NCBI RefSeq assembly: GCF_037265215.1
Contig: NZ_CP147737.1
Location: 124,001 to 188,000, forward strand
Length of the DNA: 64,000 bases
Direction of reading: 5' to 3'
DNA from: Xenorhabdus griffiniae
GTDB lineage: Bacteria > Pseudomonadota > Gammaproteobacteria > Enterobacterales > Enterobacteriaceae
Both the position numbers and the translations under genes were made by a program. The notes under the pieces are model-generated. The model had not been told where the DNA came from and did not search any database. It saw nothing but the letters and a program-made list of their open reading frames with translations. This document shows positions 36,362 through 45,577 of this stretch, one piece after another. Every line of letters begins with the position of its first letter. The first letter of the stretch is position 1.

Positions 36362-36823
36362 TTAATCTTTTTCCAAAATTCTTGGGCCGGTTCCATCTTG
36401 TCCAAGAACATCATTCGGATTACGTAAAGGACACTCTGTTAACGAAAGGCATCCACACCCAATACAATTACCTAAATTATCTCGTAATCGGATGAGTTTT
36501 TTGATGCGTTGATCCAGAATATTCTGCAATTGTAAAGAAAATGTTAGCCATTGTTCGGCTGTCAATTGACTATCAGGTGGAAACTGGTCTAGTGCTTGTT
36601 TTATTTCTTTCAGAGAAATACCTGTGCTTTGTGCGACTTTGATGATCGCAATATAGCGCAATACAATTGAAGGAAAACGGCGTTGGTTACCTTGATTGCG
36701 TGAACTTTTGATTAATCCTTTCGACTCATAAAAATGGAGGGCAGATATAGCAACTCCGCTACGTTTTGATACCTCTCCGATAGTTAACGCCCGATTAAAA
36801 TCAATGGAATTATCTTTTTCCAT
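36362..36823 (-). CDS. soxR: Redox-sensing activator SoxR
   Basis: A 153-residue MerR-family regulator with an N-terminal helix-turn-helix ([20 protein letters not shown]) and the diagnostic C-terminal [2Fe-2S] cluster motif C120-IG-C123-G-C125-LSLTE-C131-PLRNP. Length matches E. coli SoxR (154). Oxidation of the cluster by redox-active compounds switches on target promoters. No soxS gene lies on the other side of its promoter; instead there is a SoxR box, a palindromic repeat and a methyltransferase gene in the same orientation as soxR. It may therefore act directly on other genes, as in non-enteric bacteria. Confidence 0.95.
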   Translation of the reverse strand: MEKDNSIDFNRALTIGEVSKRSGVAISALHFYESKGLIKSSRNQGNQRRFPSIVLRYIAIIKVAQSTGISLKEIKQALDQFPPDSQLTAEQWLTFSLQLQNILDQRIKKLIRLRDNLGNCIGCGCLSLTECPLRNPNDVLGQDGTGPRILEKD

Positions 36824-36832
36824 ATCGATGAA

Positions 36833-36850
36833 CCCTAATTTAACTTTAGG
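36833..36850. promoter_or_regulatory. SoxR box
   Basis: CCCTAATTTAACTTTAGG matches the E. coli soxS operator CCTCAAGTTAACTTGAGG at 14 of 18 positions and keeps the dyad. It begins 10 bases upstream of the soxR start. A TATACT hexamer at 36854-36859 could be the -10 of a plus-strand promoter, but no plus-strand gene follows. Confidence 0.7.
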
Positions 36851-36913
36851 TTGTATACTGCACTGCTTTTTATCATTTGAAAAAAACCGTGCCTTTTCGC
36901 TGAAAATTGAGTG

Positions 36914-37018
36914 TATACCAATCTAACTTCAAGATGTGTCTTATATCTCCCCGCGTAGCGGGGAGATATAAATAATCACATTGATTTGCAAGCTGCAACT
37001 TGAAGTTTAATGTGTATA
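36914..37018. repeat. Palindromic MITE-like repeat, copy 3
   Basis: Full-length copy: TATACCAATCTAACTTCAAG at the left, CTCCCCGCGTAGCGGGGAG in the centre, TTGCAAGCTGCAACTTGAAG and GTGTATA at the right. It ends 3 bases from the stop codon of the methyltransferase gene and could serve as a hairpin terminator. Confidence 0.85.
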
Positions 37019-37021
37019 AAT

Positions 37022-37990
37022 TCATTTTTTCATTTCGATAATGTAGTAGTTACCATTTTCTGTGGCAAAATCCATGCTGTAGATATTTGTGATAGAGAGA
37101 CTCGCTTTTTTTGCCATAAATTCAAATTCTGATTGATATCGTTTCTTGCCTAACAGAAGAGTATCTATATATAAATCAAATGATACTGCCTCATTTGGCT
37201 CTTTAATCATATCGATAACATATAAAACGGAATCTTCCCGCATGGCTTTATGGCAGTTTTTGAGAATATCAATAGCTTGATTATCTGGCCAATCATCTAA
37301 AACATTTTTTATGCTGTAGGCATCATATCCTGCTGGAATAGTAGAAAAGAAATTACCATTGATAAAAGTAATCCCTTCTGATTCTTGCCTGATAAAATCA
37401 TATTGATCCATGACATGGCATTGGATATGTGGATAGTGCATTTTTATACTTTTTGCCAAAGAACCCACCCCACCCCCGATATCAATCAATGAAGAAATGC
37501 CATTTAGAGGAATATGTTCAATAATATGTTCATTCATCTTATCGGTCATTTTTGCCAATAAATTATCAAAAACCGTTTTGATGGTTTTATTTTTTTCATG
37601 ATTGAGATAATCAAAAAATGGCTCATGATGGGTAAGTTCAAAAGCGGATTTTTTATTCGTTTTGCTTAAGGAGGAACTGTATTGTGACCAAGCGTTCCAG
37701 AAGGCAGGATCTAATTCGAACTTTATATATAATGTTTCAAAGCTGTTTGGATCACTGAGTGATGCCCATTGTTCAGTAAGGTAAAATTTATCATCTTTTT
37801 TGGTTAACACATTAAGTGTTTGCATATAATTCAATAACCTATGGAATCTGTCTTGATAAACATGACATAGCTGAGCAATTTGTTCCACGGTTTTACCATC
37901 TTGGGTACTTAAATATAATGGTGCTTTACTATCTACAAAAGCAAATAGTGCATTCGATTTGCGATAGGCAGTAACCATTTCCAATGACAT
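37022..37990 (-). CDS. COMT-like SAM-dependent O-methyltransferase
   Basis: A 322-residue class I methyltransferase with an N-terminal dimerisation/winged-helix domain (TVEQIAQLCHVYQDRFHRLLNY) and a C-terminal SAM domain (SSLIDIGGGVGSLAKS, then HVMDQYD). The layout is that of plant COMT-like and bacterial small-molecule O-methyltransferases such as PhzM. The usual catalytic His region reads IKNVLDDWPDNQA, with Asn in place of the His found in many O-methyltransferases, so the chemistry is uncertain. AAGGGG precedes the ATG. Flanked by repeats on both sides and next to soxR, it may be a transferred secondary-metabolism gene. Confidence 0.75.
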   Translation of the reverse strand: MSLEMVTAYRKSNALFAFVDSKAPLYLSTQDGKTVEQIAQLCHVYQDRFHRLLNYMQTLNVLTKKDDKFYLTEQWASLSDPNSFETLYIKFELDPAFWNAWSQYSSSLSKTNKKSAFELTHHEPFFDYLNHEKNKTIKTVFDNLLAKMTDKMNEHIIEHIPLNGISSLIDIGGGVGSLAKSIKMHYPHIQCHVMDQYDFIRQESEGITFINGNFFSTIPAGYDAYSIKNVLDDWPDNQAIDILKNCHKAMREDSVLYVIDMIKEPNEAVSFDLYIDTLLLGKKRYQSEFEFMAKKASLSITNIYSMDFATENGNYYIIEMKK

Positions 37991-38075
37991 TATTATTCCC
38001 CTTATTCAAGTTTTTAAATAAATTGAAATTCATTGGGTATATGTATTTTTATTTTAAATTTTGTAATTATTTTTA

Positions 38076-38143
38076 TATACGCATTAAACTTCAAGTTACA
38101 ACACGCTATGAAATCACACGCATCTTGAAGTTAGACTGGTATA
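38076..38143. repeat. Palindromic repeat, copy 4, internally deleted
   Basis: TATACGCATTAAACTTCAAG at one end and CATCTTGAAGTTAGACTGGTATA at the other; the central GC palindrome is missing. The surrounding 38000-38300 DNA is AT-rich and holds no gene. Confidence 0.75.
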
Positions 38144-38296
38144 TTTTTAAATAAAGAGGATGCAAATGATTTACCAAAGAAACCAAGCGCATCCTGATTA
38201 TTTATTTTCCCTGGTTAGTGGATGCACTATAAAACCTCAAGATAACTTGAGGTCAAGTAATATTTATCTAAGTACGTCTAATATTTTTTGAATGTA

Positions 38297-38401
38297 TATA
38301 CGCGTTACCTTTCAAGTTGCTCATTATAAAACAACATAACTCGTTGTTTCTCCCAGCTTTGTGGGGAGAAACAATATGCATATTGAAGTGAGATGGCTAT
38401 A
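38297..38401. repeat. Palindromic repeat, copy 5
   Basis: TATACGCGTTACCTTTCAAG at the left, a centre TCTCCCAGCTTTGTGGGGAGA, and ATATTGAAGTGAGATGGCTATA at the right. It shares its terminal TATA with the next copy. Confidence 0.75.
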
Positions 38402-38498
38402 CGCATTAAATTTTAAGTTGCAGCTTGCAAATCACTGTGTGTGATTGTTTATATCCCTCCGCTACACGGGAGATATAAGACGCATCTTGAAAGACGAT
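38398..38498. repeat. Palindromic repeat, copy 6, abutting the yhfS stop
   Basis: TATACGCATTAAATTTTAAG at the left and CATCTTGAAAGACGATT at the right; the final TGGTATA is missing because the yhfS stop codon begins there. It is joined head to tail with copy 5. Confidence 0.75.
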
Positions 38499-39602
38499 TT
38501 AGGGAGCTGTGCCTTTGGATTTCAACTGGCAGCTTTCCCGTAATATGCGCATGACAGTATTTGCACCGCTACGGTTGGGATTGATGCGGATCATGCGTTG
38601 TTCCAGAGTGGGATCTGCTTGACGGAAGGTGCCGGAAATGCGGTAAAACAGGGGCGGAATTTCAAACTTTGACTCTGCACCTACCGGATAAGGTAGCGCA
38701 CCGAGTGTGGGAGCTATGGCGAGCACTCTTTCTGCAATGGGATCGTGAAATTCGACCAGTAACACTTTTGATTGTGCATTGGCGAGAAAGGCTTGTTTTA
38801 CCTGTGGCAATTCCCCTTGGTTCAAGCGCGTCACCAGTTCGTTATTCACTTCGGCCTGTACTGCGTGCATAACCGGTGCGAATACCATACCTCGCAGGGC
38901 TTCCATTGCCTGATAACCTTGTATCTGGCAGCCACCGGAGTACATGCTGTGGCGTAGATTATCAATGATTGCCTGCTTTCCTACAATTAACCCAACGCCT
39001 TGTGGTCCCAATAATTTGAAGCAAGAGAACGTGGAAAGGGTTGCGCCATATTGACAACCGATATGTGCTACTTTCATTGCCGCGTAGTTATCATCGACTA
39101 ATGAAGGAATGTCATATTGATTCAGGGTGCTGATGACCTCTTGCAGGCAGTAGCGGTCAGATATTTTCTGGCGTGTATGTTGAATAAGGCTGGCAGCGGG
39201 GGAGAATTGCTTAATAGCGGCCACAATTTGCTCTGTGTGGTTGAAATCTGCCTGTACGACACGAAGCCCCATTTGTTCAATTGATGCCTGGGTTGTGGGA
39301 TAAATCGGTGCATGATGTACAAGTAACGTTGAATTGGGACTGACCAACGCGGCCAGTCCCGCGCGTAATGCACCCGTTCCTGCTCCATTGACAAAAGCGG
39401 CTGTTTCAGCGCCGAAAAACTCCGCAATCACCGCTTCAATGCGTCGGGTCATCCGTGGTTGGTGGAGATCTGGGACTAACCCCAGATCGCCTTGCGAAAG
39501 AAAATCAGCACCAGGAAAATGGCGACAGATAATATCAACCAGCTTGAATTGTTGCTGTTGCGCTTGTGCCATCGTCATGCTTTGCAATGGATAGGTTTTC
39601 AT
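38499..39602 (-). CDS. yhfS: YhfS, PLP-dependent aminotransferase-fold protein
   Basis: A 367-residue fold-type I PLP enzyme. PLP-site features include FVNGAGTGALRAGLAAL, LVDDNYAAMKVAH and the probable Schiff-base Lys in FSCFKLLGPQGVG. The E. coli homologue YhfS is uncharacterised. It is the last gene of the operon, 4 bases after yhfT. Its stop codon directly adjoins a palindromic repeat, so the C-terminus may have been trimmed by the insertion. Confidence 0.88.
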   Translation of the reverse strand: MKTYPLQSMTMAQAQQQQFKLVDIICRHFPGADFLSQGDLGLVPDLHQPRMTRRIEAVIAEFFGAETAAFVNGAGTGALRAGLAALVSPNSTLLVHHAPIYPTTQASIEQMGLRVVQADFNHTEQIVAAIKQFSPAASLIQHTRQKISDRYCLQEVISTLNQYDIPSLVDDNYAAMKVAHIGCQYGATLSTFSCFKLLGPQGVGLIVGKQAIIDNLRHSMYSGGCQIQGYQAMEALRGMVFAPVMHAVQAEVNNELVTRLNQGELPQVKQAFLANAQSKVLLVEFHDPIAERVLAIAPTLGALPYPVGAESKFEIPPLFYRISGTFRQADPTLEQRMIRINPNRSGANTVMRILRESCQLKSKGTAP

Positions 39603-39606
39603 TTTC

Positions 39607-40956
39607 TTATTTTATTCCCAGCAGAAACAGCAAGTTTGCCAGTATACCCACAATGATTGTCGCAATTGGGCCGATAGCCATTTCCACTAAAGGACGTTTG
39701 GATGTACGGTTAAGCAGATAGATACCCGCCACGATCATAAAGCCCATGCCAGGCAAAATTGCGTTGGCGGCAATCATCGCACCAACCAGCAAGGCAACTT
39801 CGAGCATTTTGGTGATCGCGGTACGAATATGTCCGCTGCATGCTTTCACTCCAGGATACTTATCCAACCAGATAGCGATTTTTGCCAGTAGCTGGATTTC
39901 AATGAACATGGTGATGCCGCCTGCGACAAAGGCAATCCACGGATTGTTGGTTGCCAGCCCTGCCACAAACACAAATTTCATGCCATTTGGGCTATAAACG
40001 CCTGTGGCTATAGCTGTCGTACCCACTAATGGGATGAAGCTGATGGCACGTGCCAGTGCTACCAGCAATGCATTGGTCTGTTCACCTTGAGCCATGAGTT
40101 GTAAGGAAACAGGCCCTTCCGCCAGCAGGCTAAAAGACATGGTCGCAGCACTGGCGGTCAAGCCGCCACACAGGATTAGCAGCCATTTATTTTTCTGGAT
40201 ACGTTCTATACGGGTGGAAAACAGACCGACTAAGACTTCGTTGGCACCTTTTTGCTCCGCTGTCTGCGTTGGACGTTCACGCATGGCAAAGTAGAACATG
40301 GCAATCATCGACAGCAATAGTGCCGCGCCGTTAGGATCAATGCTGACGGGTTTTTCGATCATCCCCCCAAAGCTCAACGGGCCAATGGCCTTGGTTGCCA
40401 GATAGCCGACCAGTGCGGTGAACATGACCAAAAGCCCTTTGCGATAGCCGTATTGATAACCGACGACCATCGCAGGAAACAGGGCGAAACAGGCCACAAT
40501 CGGATCGCCTACTTTCTTGAGATCATTGGTGAAATTAACGGGCAACATGGCAAACAGTTCCACCACCGAACGCAGCCCAGCCAGCAATGCGATGGCATAT
40601 AAGGCACCAATGACACCAGAGGAGATAAAACCTCTCCGGCTATTGGCACACCAAATCCCGATCATGTCTGTACCGAGTAACAGGCTGTGAACCAAGACAA
40701 TGGGGGCCGTGAGTGAAAAGGGAATGCCAAAACCGACAACCAAACCAATGCTCAGGGCGAAACTGGTTGCGGCAAGCGCTTTGCGGCTCATGCGACCTTC
40801 AAGGTATTCCGGCAACAGTGGGCGTAGGCCATCGTGAAAAACAGCGATACCACGGTTTGCCATCATAGCGGCAATAGCGCCAATGGCTGCCAATAACCCT
40901 GCCTTAAAAGGATCGACCTCCATCAACCTCAGTAGGAAATCATGAAAATGTTGCAC
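39607..40956 (-). CDS. yhfT: YhfT, polytopic membrane protein (putative transporter)
   Basis: A 449-residue hydrophobic protein with around ten or more predicted membrane segments (for example AGLLAAIGAIAAMMA, IATIIVGILANLLFLLGI). It corresponds to E. coli YhfT, an uncharacterised predicted permease. It probably imports the substrate of the yhf enzymes. It lies 10 bases after yhfU. Confidence 0.88.
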   Translation of the reverse strand: MQHFHDFLLRLMEVDPFKAGLLAAIGAIAAMMANRGIAVFHDGLRPLLPEYLEGRMSRKALAATSFALSIGLVVGFGIPFSLTAPIVLVHSLLLGTDMIGIWCANSRRGFISSGVIGALYAIALLAGLRSVVELFAMLPVNFTNDLKKVGDPIVACFALFPAMVVGYQYGYRKGLLVMFTALVGYLATKAIGPLSFGGMIEKPVSIDPNGAALLLSMIAMFYFAMRERPTQTAEQKGANEVLVGLFSTRIERIQKNKWLLILCGGLTASAATMSFSLLAEGPVSLQLMAQGEQTNALLVALARAISFIPLVGTTAIATGVYSPNGMKFVFVAGLATNNPWIAFVAGGITMFIEIQLLAKIAIWLDKYPGVKACSGHIRTAITKMLEVALLVGAMIAANAILPGMGFMIVAGIYLLNRTSKRPLVEMAIGPIATIIVGILANLLFLLGIK

Positions 40957-40966
40957 GATTGCCTCC

Positions 40967-41329
40967 TTACAGTGAGATGATGGTATTAATGATCACAGGC
41001 AGGACGATATCAATATCCTGACCGGTAAAACCAAATGCTTTCTTACCGGCTTTCACATGGGCGATAATCTCGTCATTGGACAAGATTTTTCCTGGCATTC
41101 CGACGGTGGCACATTGACTTAGTCCAATAAGCGCAATTGCCATTGCCAGTGCACCTCCTCCACCCGTATTACACGCGCCAAAATAGTAATCTGCTTCGCC
41201 ATTTTTAATTGCCATCGCCGCGTCAATATCATTCATGATGGTAATAGCGGTGGCTTTATTGCCGGCCAATTGACGAATGCTTTCGGCTATTGCCTGTTTC
41301 TCTATTTGTCCACCAACGACAAATCTCAT
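40967..41329 (-). CDS. yhfU: YhfU, small conserved protein
   Basis: A 120-residue protein with YYFGACNTGGGGALAMAIAL and VKAGKKAFGFTGQDIDIVLP, matching E. coli YhfU (117 residues, DUF2620) in size and place. The Gly-rich segment suggests a nucleotide or sugar-phosphate site or a PTS-like partner; the function is unknown. It lies 95 bases after php. Confidence 0.87.
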   Translation of the reverse strand: MRFVVGGQIEKQAIAESIRQLAGNKATAITIMNDIDAAMAIKNGEADYYFGACNTGGGGALAMAIALIGLSQCATVGMPGKILSNDEIIAHVKAGKKAFGFTGQDIDIVLPVIINTIISL

Positions 41330-41424
41330 GTTGTTATCCCTCTCTTTGTATCTTCATATCGGATTGCTTTTTGAAAAAGCTATGTTTTTAGAATTGGTTT
41401 AATTTAACCTTGTGTTTTGTAAGT

Positions 41425-42333
41425 TTATTTTTTCTTGCCTTGGAAAAATTGTGCAGGATTATCACGCAGCATTTGGTCTATCTGTTTTTGACAAAAACCG
41501 GCTTCCAGCAACATAGGAACGAATACGGTTAGCAAGTAATCGAAACCATTTCCCCCATTGTTTTTCAAATGAGATCGACGCGTGATATCTTGGGAAAGCA
41601 TGATCCGATCCAGCAGTCCACGCTTGGCAACCTCTTGCAACATGGTAATGCGTCGGCTGTCGGGATAGTAATTATTCTTGCCGATTGTATCGAATTGTAC
41701 CCATGCTCCGTCCTCTAGCAGTGGAATAATGGTGTCCAGATTATCCCTCAGATCACAATGGCCGATAGCCACATATTCAGGGGAAACGCCAATCTCCATT
41801 AACAGCGCCAATTGCTCACGTCCCATTGTGCTTAATGTGGTGTGAGTGGAAATAGGACAGCCTGTAGCCTGGTGTGCCAATGCCGCAGCGATAAACGCCT
41901 TTTGCTCATCTTGTGTGATTTGATCGAGACTAGAACCAATTTCTGCAATTACCCCTGCTTTTAATGCGGTGCCATCAATGCCAATTTCAATTTCAGCGAT
42001 CATGTCATCGGCGATAGCCTGTACACTTAACTCTCTGAAATGAGGAGGGAAGAAAGGTTGTTTATAGTAGCCCGTCGAAGCAATGATATTGATACGGGTA
42101 TCACGCATCAGATCCAGCAGAAAAGCGGCGTTGCGTCCCATGTAACGATTGGTCATCTCCACGATGTTTCTCACCCCAAGGCTGTAGAGGTGACGAAGTT
42201 CTCCTGCGATCAGATCGTATTGATCCAATCGACAATCCAGGTTTCCTTTCACATCAGAGAGATCGATATGCAAGTGTTCATGTACATAGGTATAGCCTGA
42301 AACATCAATCAAGTTATTTGCCTTTGTTGCCAA
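41425..42333 (-). CDS. php: Php, phosphotriesterase homology protein
   Basis: A 302-residue amidohydrolase-fold protein. Metal ligands are visible: HEHLH near the N-terminus, a carbamylated-Lys region LKAGVIAEIGSS, His in ISTHTTLS and IGHCDLRD, and the Asp in SQDITRRSH. Phosphotriesterase-homology proteins hydrolyse lactones or phospho-sugars; the E. coli substrate is not settled. The start is uncertain: TTG 42333 opens the frame, and a TTG a few codons later would fit the E. coli N-terminus as well. A 90-base gap separates it from yhfX, where yhfW would be in E. coli. Confidence 0.9.
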   Translation of the reverse strand: MATKANNLIDVSGYTYVHEHLHIDLSDVKGNLDCRLDQYDLIAGELRHLYSLGVRNIVEMTNRYMGRNAAFLLDLMRDTRINIIASTGYYKQPFFPPHFRELSVQAIADDMIAEIEIGIDGTALKAGVIAEIGSSLDQITQDEQKAFIAAALAHQATGCPISTHTTLSTMGREQLALLMEIGVSPEYVAIGHCDLRDNLDTIIPLLEDGAWVQFDTIGKNNYYPDSRRITMLQEVAKRGLLDRIMLSQDITRRSHLKNNGGNGFDYLLTVFVPMLLEAGFCQKQIDQMLRDNPAQFFQGKKK

Positions 42334-42422
42334 ACGGCCGGATCATGCGGTAATTCCGTTATAGCGAAAATAATATTATTTAATGATGGAATGATCTTAT
42401 TTGTAATACCTTTGTTGGGGGA

Positions 42423-43643
42423 TTAGTTAGAATAACCACTATTTTTCCAGTTTCCTTGACTGTCATAAATCCCTTCAAGTTTTGGAGAGCCGGATTGAAT
42501 ACCTGAAACAAGGGCAACATCGCTGCGCGTTGTGAAAATCTGAGGGCGAAAACACATGATCACTGGGCTACCAATAGGGTGAATGCCTGCTAACGGGAGG
42601 TGGTAGTCAATGCAGGGTTCACCCAGACGTAGTATGCGTACTTTTTTAGCCAGGGTGATGCCAGGAGGGGTGGTATGTTCAGGAAGAACCAATGCATGTT
42701 TCATATGCCCGCGTTTGTAATAACCGCCACCGTAGCAGTAACTATGACCATCATGGTGATGGGATATTTCTGTGAGATAGACCATTGCAATGTGTTCCGG
42801 CTCGCAGCCACAGAAGTTGGCGGGGATGGTTCCGGTCAGTGCATGGCCTGGTTCCAGGTGGGTGGCGCCGTATTTGGCCAGTAATGGTATGGTGTTACAG
42901 CTTGAGGCTGCCGGAGCATTAATTTGCGAAAGTTTAATGCCGAGTTGTTCCAGTCGGTTTCGTGCCCGAATGAGGGTGAGCAAATTGGGGGTGGGTAAGG
43001 TTATCTGATAGCGGGGATCCCATGCCAGACAAGGAAAATGCGTCAGACCGCTCAATTTTATGCCTGGCATGTGTTTTAAGGCATCGACAACGGTATCTAA
43101 TTCGTTAAAGGTGATACCGGCTTCTTGGCCGGAGAAGGCGATATCTCGTTTATCAAATATTTTCAGCATGATGGGCTGAATTCGCCCCAATTTCTCCGCA
43201 ATATCTGAAATAGCTTGGGCTTTTTCAAGGGAAAATACAGTAATGATACTCGGACTATGCTTGAGCATGGTTTCTATTAAATGGGTTGGGGTCTGTACCA
43301 AATGACCGATGTGGCACAGTGGAATACCATGCTGGCTCAGGCTATAAGCTTCCCTGAAATCGACAGCCACGACACCGCGATAACCGAGGTCAATCAATTT
43401 TTGGGTCAGCCATGGGTTACGCCCAATTTGTTTGGTCATCAAATAGAGCTCAATGTCATATTGCGCCGCGGCTTGCAGTAAGCGCTGACCATTGTCCAAA
43501 ACCTGATCGACATCGATGATGTAGGTATCTGGCAAGATTGCACCTTGTTGCCAAAGGTCTTTTGCAACTTCAATCAATTTGGGGTTCTGTTTTTTTAATG
43601 CCTCAATAAACATAGGGCTCCCTTTATCGCTAAAAAGCAGCAA
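42423..43643 (-). CDS. yhfX: YhfX, alanine-racemase-fold PLP protein
   Basis: A 406-residue fold-type III PLP protein resembling E. coli YhfX. The N-terminal TIM-barrel PLP Lys is likely in IELYLMTKQIGRNPW (LMTKQ). Later segments LSGLTHFPC and EPGHALTGTIPANF fit the family. The role is unknown; amino-acid racemase or decarboxylase chemistry is expected from the fold. First enzyme gene after yhfY in the operon. Confidence 0.88.
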   Translation of the reverse strand: MLLFSDKGSPMFIEALKKQNPKLIEVAKDLWQQGAILPDTYIIDVDQVLDNGQRLLQAAAQYDIELYLMTKQIGRNPWLTQKLIDLGYRGVVAVDFREAYSLSQHGIPLCHIGHLVQTPTHLIETMLKHSPSIITVFSLEKAQAISDIAEKLGRIQPIMLKIFDKRDIAFSGQEAGITFNELDTVVDALKHMPGIKLSGLTHFPCLAWDPRYQITLPTPNLLTLIRARNRLEQLGIKLSQINAPAASSCNTIPLLAKYGATHLEPGHALTGTIPANFCGCEPEHIAMVYLTEISHHHDGHSYCYGGGYYKRGHMKHALVLPEHTTPPGITLAKKVRILRLGEPCIDYHLPLAGIHPIGSPVIMCFRPQIFTTRSDVALVSGIQSGSPKLEGIYDSQGNWKNSGYSN

Positions 43644-43712
43644 GGCTGTGTGAAATCAACATTTTTATAGATTAATTTTCATTTTTTTGAATATTTTTAT
43701 GAGAATCAAAAA

Positions 43713-44075
43713 CTAACCTCTTTCGCGTGAAAATATTAAACCATATAAATTTGCCAACAGATAGCCTTCCTCGTTGGGATGTAAGACTACGGTAAATTTT
43801 GCAATTAGGGAGTAATGCATTGTGAGTAATTGGTTGTAGTATTCAGATTGCTCGAGTGTTGCCAATATTTCTTTATCCAATGGAGCGACTACTTCACCAC
43901 GGCGTGAACGCATGAAAGCACTTGCCATATGGGTAAGCGCCATTTCGCCTTGCGGATGACGGATAGGGATGTGCCAGATATCTTCCAGAACATGCACAAC
44001 TTCCAGCATGTTATCGTGGATATCTTGATCGATAACATCACCTTGTAGCAGGATAGTTAGCCGTTGTTCTATCAT
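43713..44075 (-). CDS. yhfY: YhfY, PRD-domain protein
   Basis: A 120-residue protein corresponding to E. coli YhfY, a stand-alone PTS regulation domain. It has conserved His in THMASAFMRSRRGE and MHYSLIAKFTVVLHPNEEGYL, typical PRD phosphorylation sites. It may adjust operon expression together with YhfZ. It lies 43 bases after yhfZ. Confidence 0.87.
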   Translation of the reverse strand: MIEQRLTILLQGDVIDQDIHDNMLEVVHVLEDIWHIPIRHPQGEMALTHMASAFMRSRRGEVVAPLDKEILATLEQSEYYNQLLTMHYSLIAKFTVVLHPNEEGYLLANLYGLIFSRERG

Positions 44076-44118
44076 TGCTTTTTGTTATACACAGGTGTTA
44101 ACCAGCCGCTTATTTGGT

Positions 44119-45027
44119 TCAATAAACGGGTTCGATGATGCCTGTTACTACGTTTTGTTGATGGGTTAGCAATAGATCCCGATCAACCATAGTATGCAGG
44201 AGTTGCTGGATAGGAATATTATCCTTGCGGGTGAGGATAACGGCTTCAGAAGCCTTGATAAAACACTCACTGCTGTCAGGGAGTTGGGTCATCAGACCTT
44301 GTGCTATGAGTTCATGGCCTTGTCCAACGTTCCAGATGGCCGCATCAATGTAGCCTTTTATTATTTGATTTAGGCATTCATGATAGGAAACCTCGACCAA
44401 TTCAATCTCTTTGTCAGCAAAGTATTGCTTTGTCATTATTTTTTGGTCTGCTGAGGTGCTATCTAACCCAACGCGACGAATTGATTCCATTTCGCCATTG
44501 CGAAAGATTAACCGATGCCTGTCTGTATAACTTTGTGTCCCTAGTGAAAGCGCAATATATAGATCTTTATTATCTGGGTGCTGTTCTGCGGCAAGTCTTG
44601 ATGTTACCGCTAAATCGTAAACACCACTCAGTAAACATTCAATGCGGATATCTGAGCCACGCATGTGCGCGAAGTAAAAGGGAACACTTGCACACAATGC
44701 TTTTAAACCACTGGCCAGCCCTTCATAAGCTCGGGTATATGGGAGTGGCATCGCACAAACCACATTGCCAATATCGGCATACTGCAACAGTAATTTGTGG
44801 TTTATCTGTGCAAGAAAGCTACCACTACGACCACGACGCTTAATTCCAACCACCTGCGCCTGTTCAAGAGATTTTAATGCTGCTTGCATCAAACCCACGG
44901 ACAATCCACATTCTTTAGCCAATACTTCTATGGTTTTCAGGCGATTACCGCATTGTTCAGAGAGGAGATAACGAGCCAGAAATGACTGCGCGATCCCTTC
45001 TTTTTTAATGAATGTTTGACTCATCAT
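44119..45027 (-). CDS. yhfZ: YhfZ, transcriptional regulator
   Basis: A 302-residue regulator, first gene of the operon. The N-terminal winged helix (LKTIEVLAKECGLSVGLMQAAL then KSLEQAQVVGIKRRGRSG) is GntR-like. The C-terminal two thirds resemble a periplasmic-binding-protein-type effector domain. E. coli YhfZ (about 300 residues) is probably the local repressor. The upstream region is AT-rich with three palindromic repeats. Confidence 0.88.
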   Translation of the reverse strand: MMSQTFIKKEGIAQSFLARYLLSEQCGNRLKTIEVLAKECGLSVGLMQAALKSLEQAQVVGIKRRGRSGSFLAQINHKLLLQYADIGNVVCAMPLPYTRAYEGLASGLKALCASVPFYFAHMRGSDIRIECLLSGVYDLAVTSRLAAEQHPDNKDLYIALSLGTQSYTDRHRLIFRNGEMESIRRVGLDSTSADQKIMTKQYFADKEIELVEVSYHECLNQIIKGYIDAAIWNVGQGHELIAQGLMTQLPDSSECFIKASEAVILTRKDNIPIQQLLHTMVDRDLLLTHQQNVVTGIIEPVY

Positions 45028-45401
45028 TACAAGTTCTTATCCATTCCCATTTATATTCATAAAATTGAACATAAATCGCAATAAGCGAATTAAAGAAAAG
45101 GGATTAATATCACAATTACAAAAAAAATGAAAATTTAAAAAATGATAAAGTTTAATATTATCAATATTTTGAATATATATTTCAATTTTGCATTGAAGAT
45201 ATAAAAATTGCCATCATGGGAGAATATAGGGCCGGTTAGGGTATTATCTATGCCCGCTCACTGTGTTTTTCTGTATCGATGGTGATTTTTGCTGTACTAT
45301 TTATCACGCTACAGAATAATTAGGCTACATTCTGCACGTTATTTTTGCATGAATCAATAAAATATCTTATGGCATGTATGTTATTTAAGATCATTAAAAT
45401 T

Positions 45402-45507
45402 TATACCAATCTAACTTCAAGATGCGTGTGATATTTCCCCGCGAAGCGGGGGAGATATCAGGTTTCATATCGTGTTGTAAATTGCAGCTTGAAGTTTAAT
45501 GCGTATA
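45402..45507. repeat. Palindromic MITE-like repeat, copy 7
   Basis: TATACCAATCTAACTTCAAG at the left, centre TTCCCCGCGAAGCGGGGGA, TTGCAGCTTGAAG and GCGTATA at the right. Nearly identical to copy 9 outside the centre. Confidence 0.85.
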
Positions 45508-45577
45508 GCTTTTTCTGTTGTTATAGCCAACAATAAAGTAGGTTTATTATAGGATTATATTTTCATTTTCTTATTTA

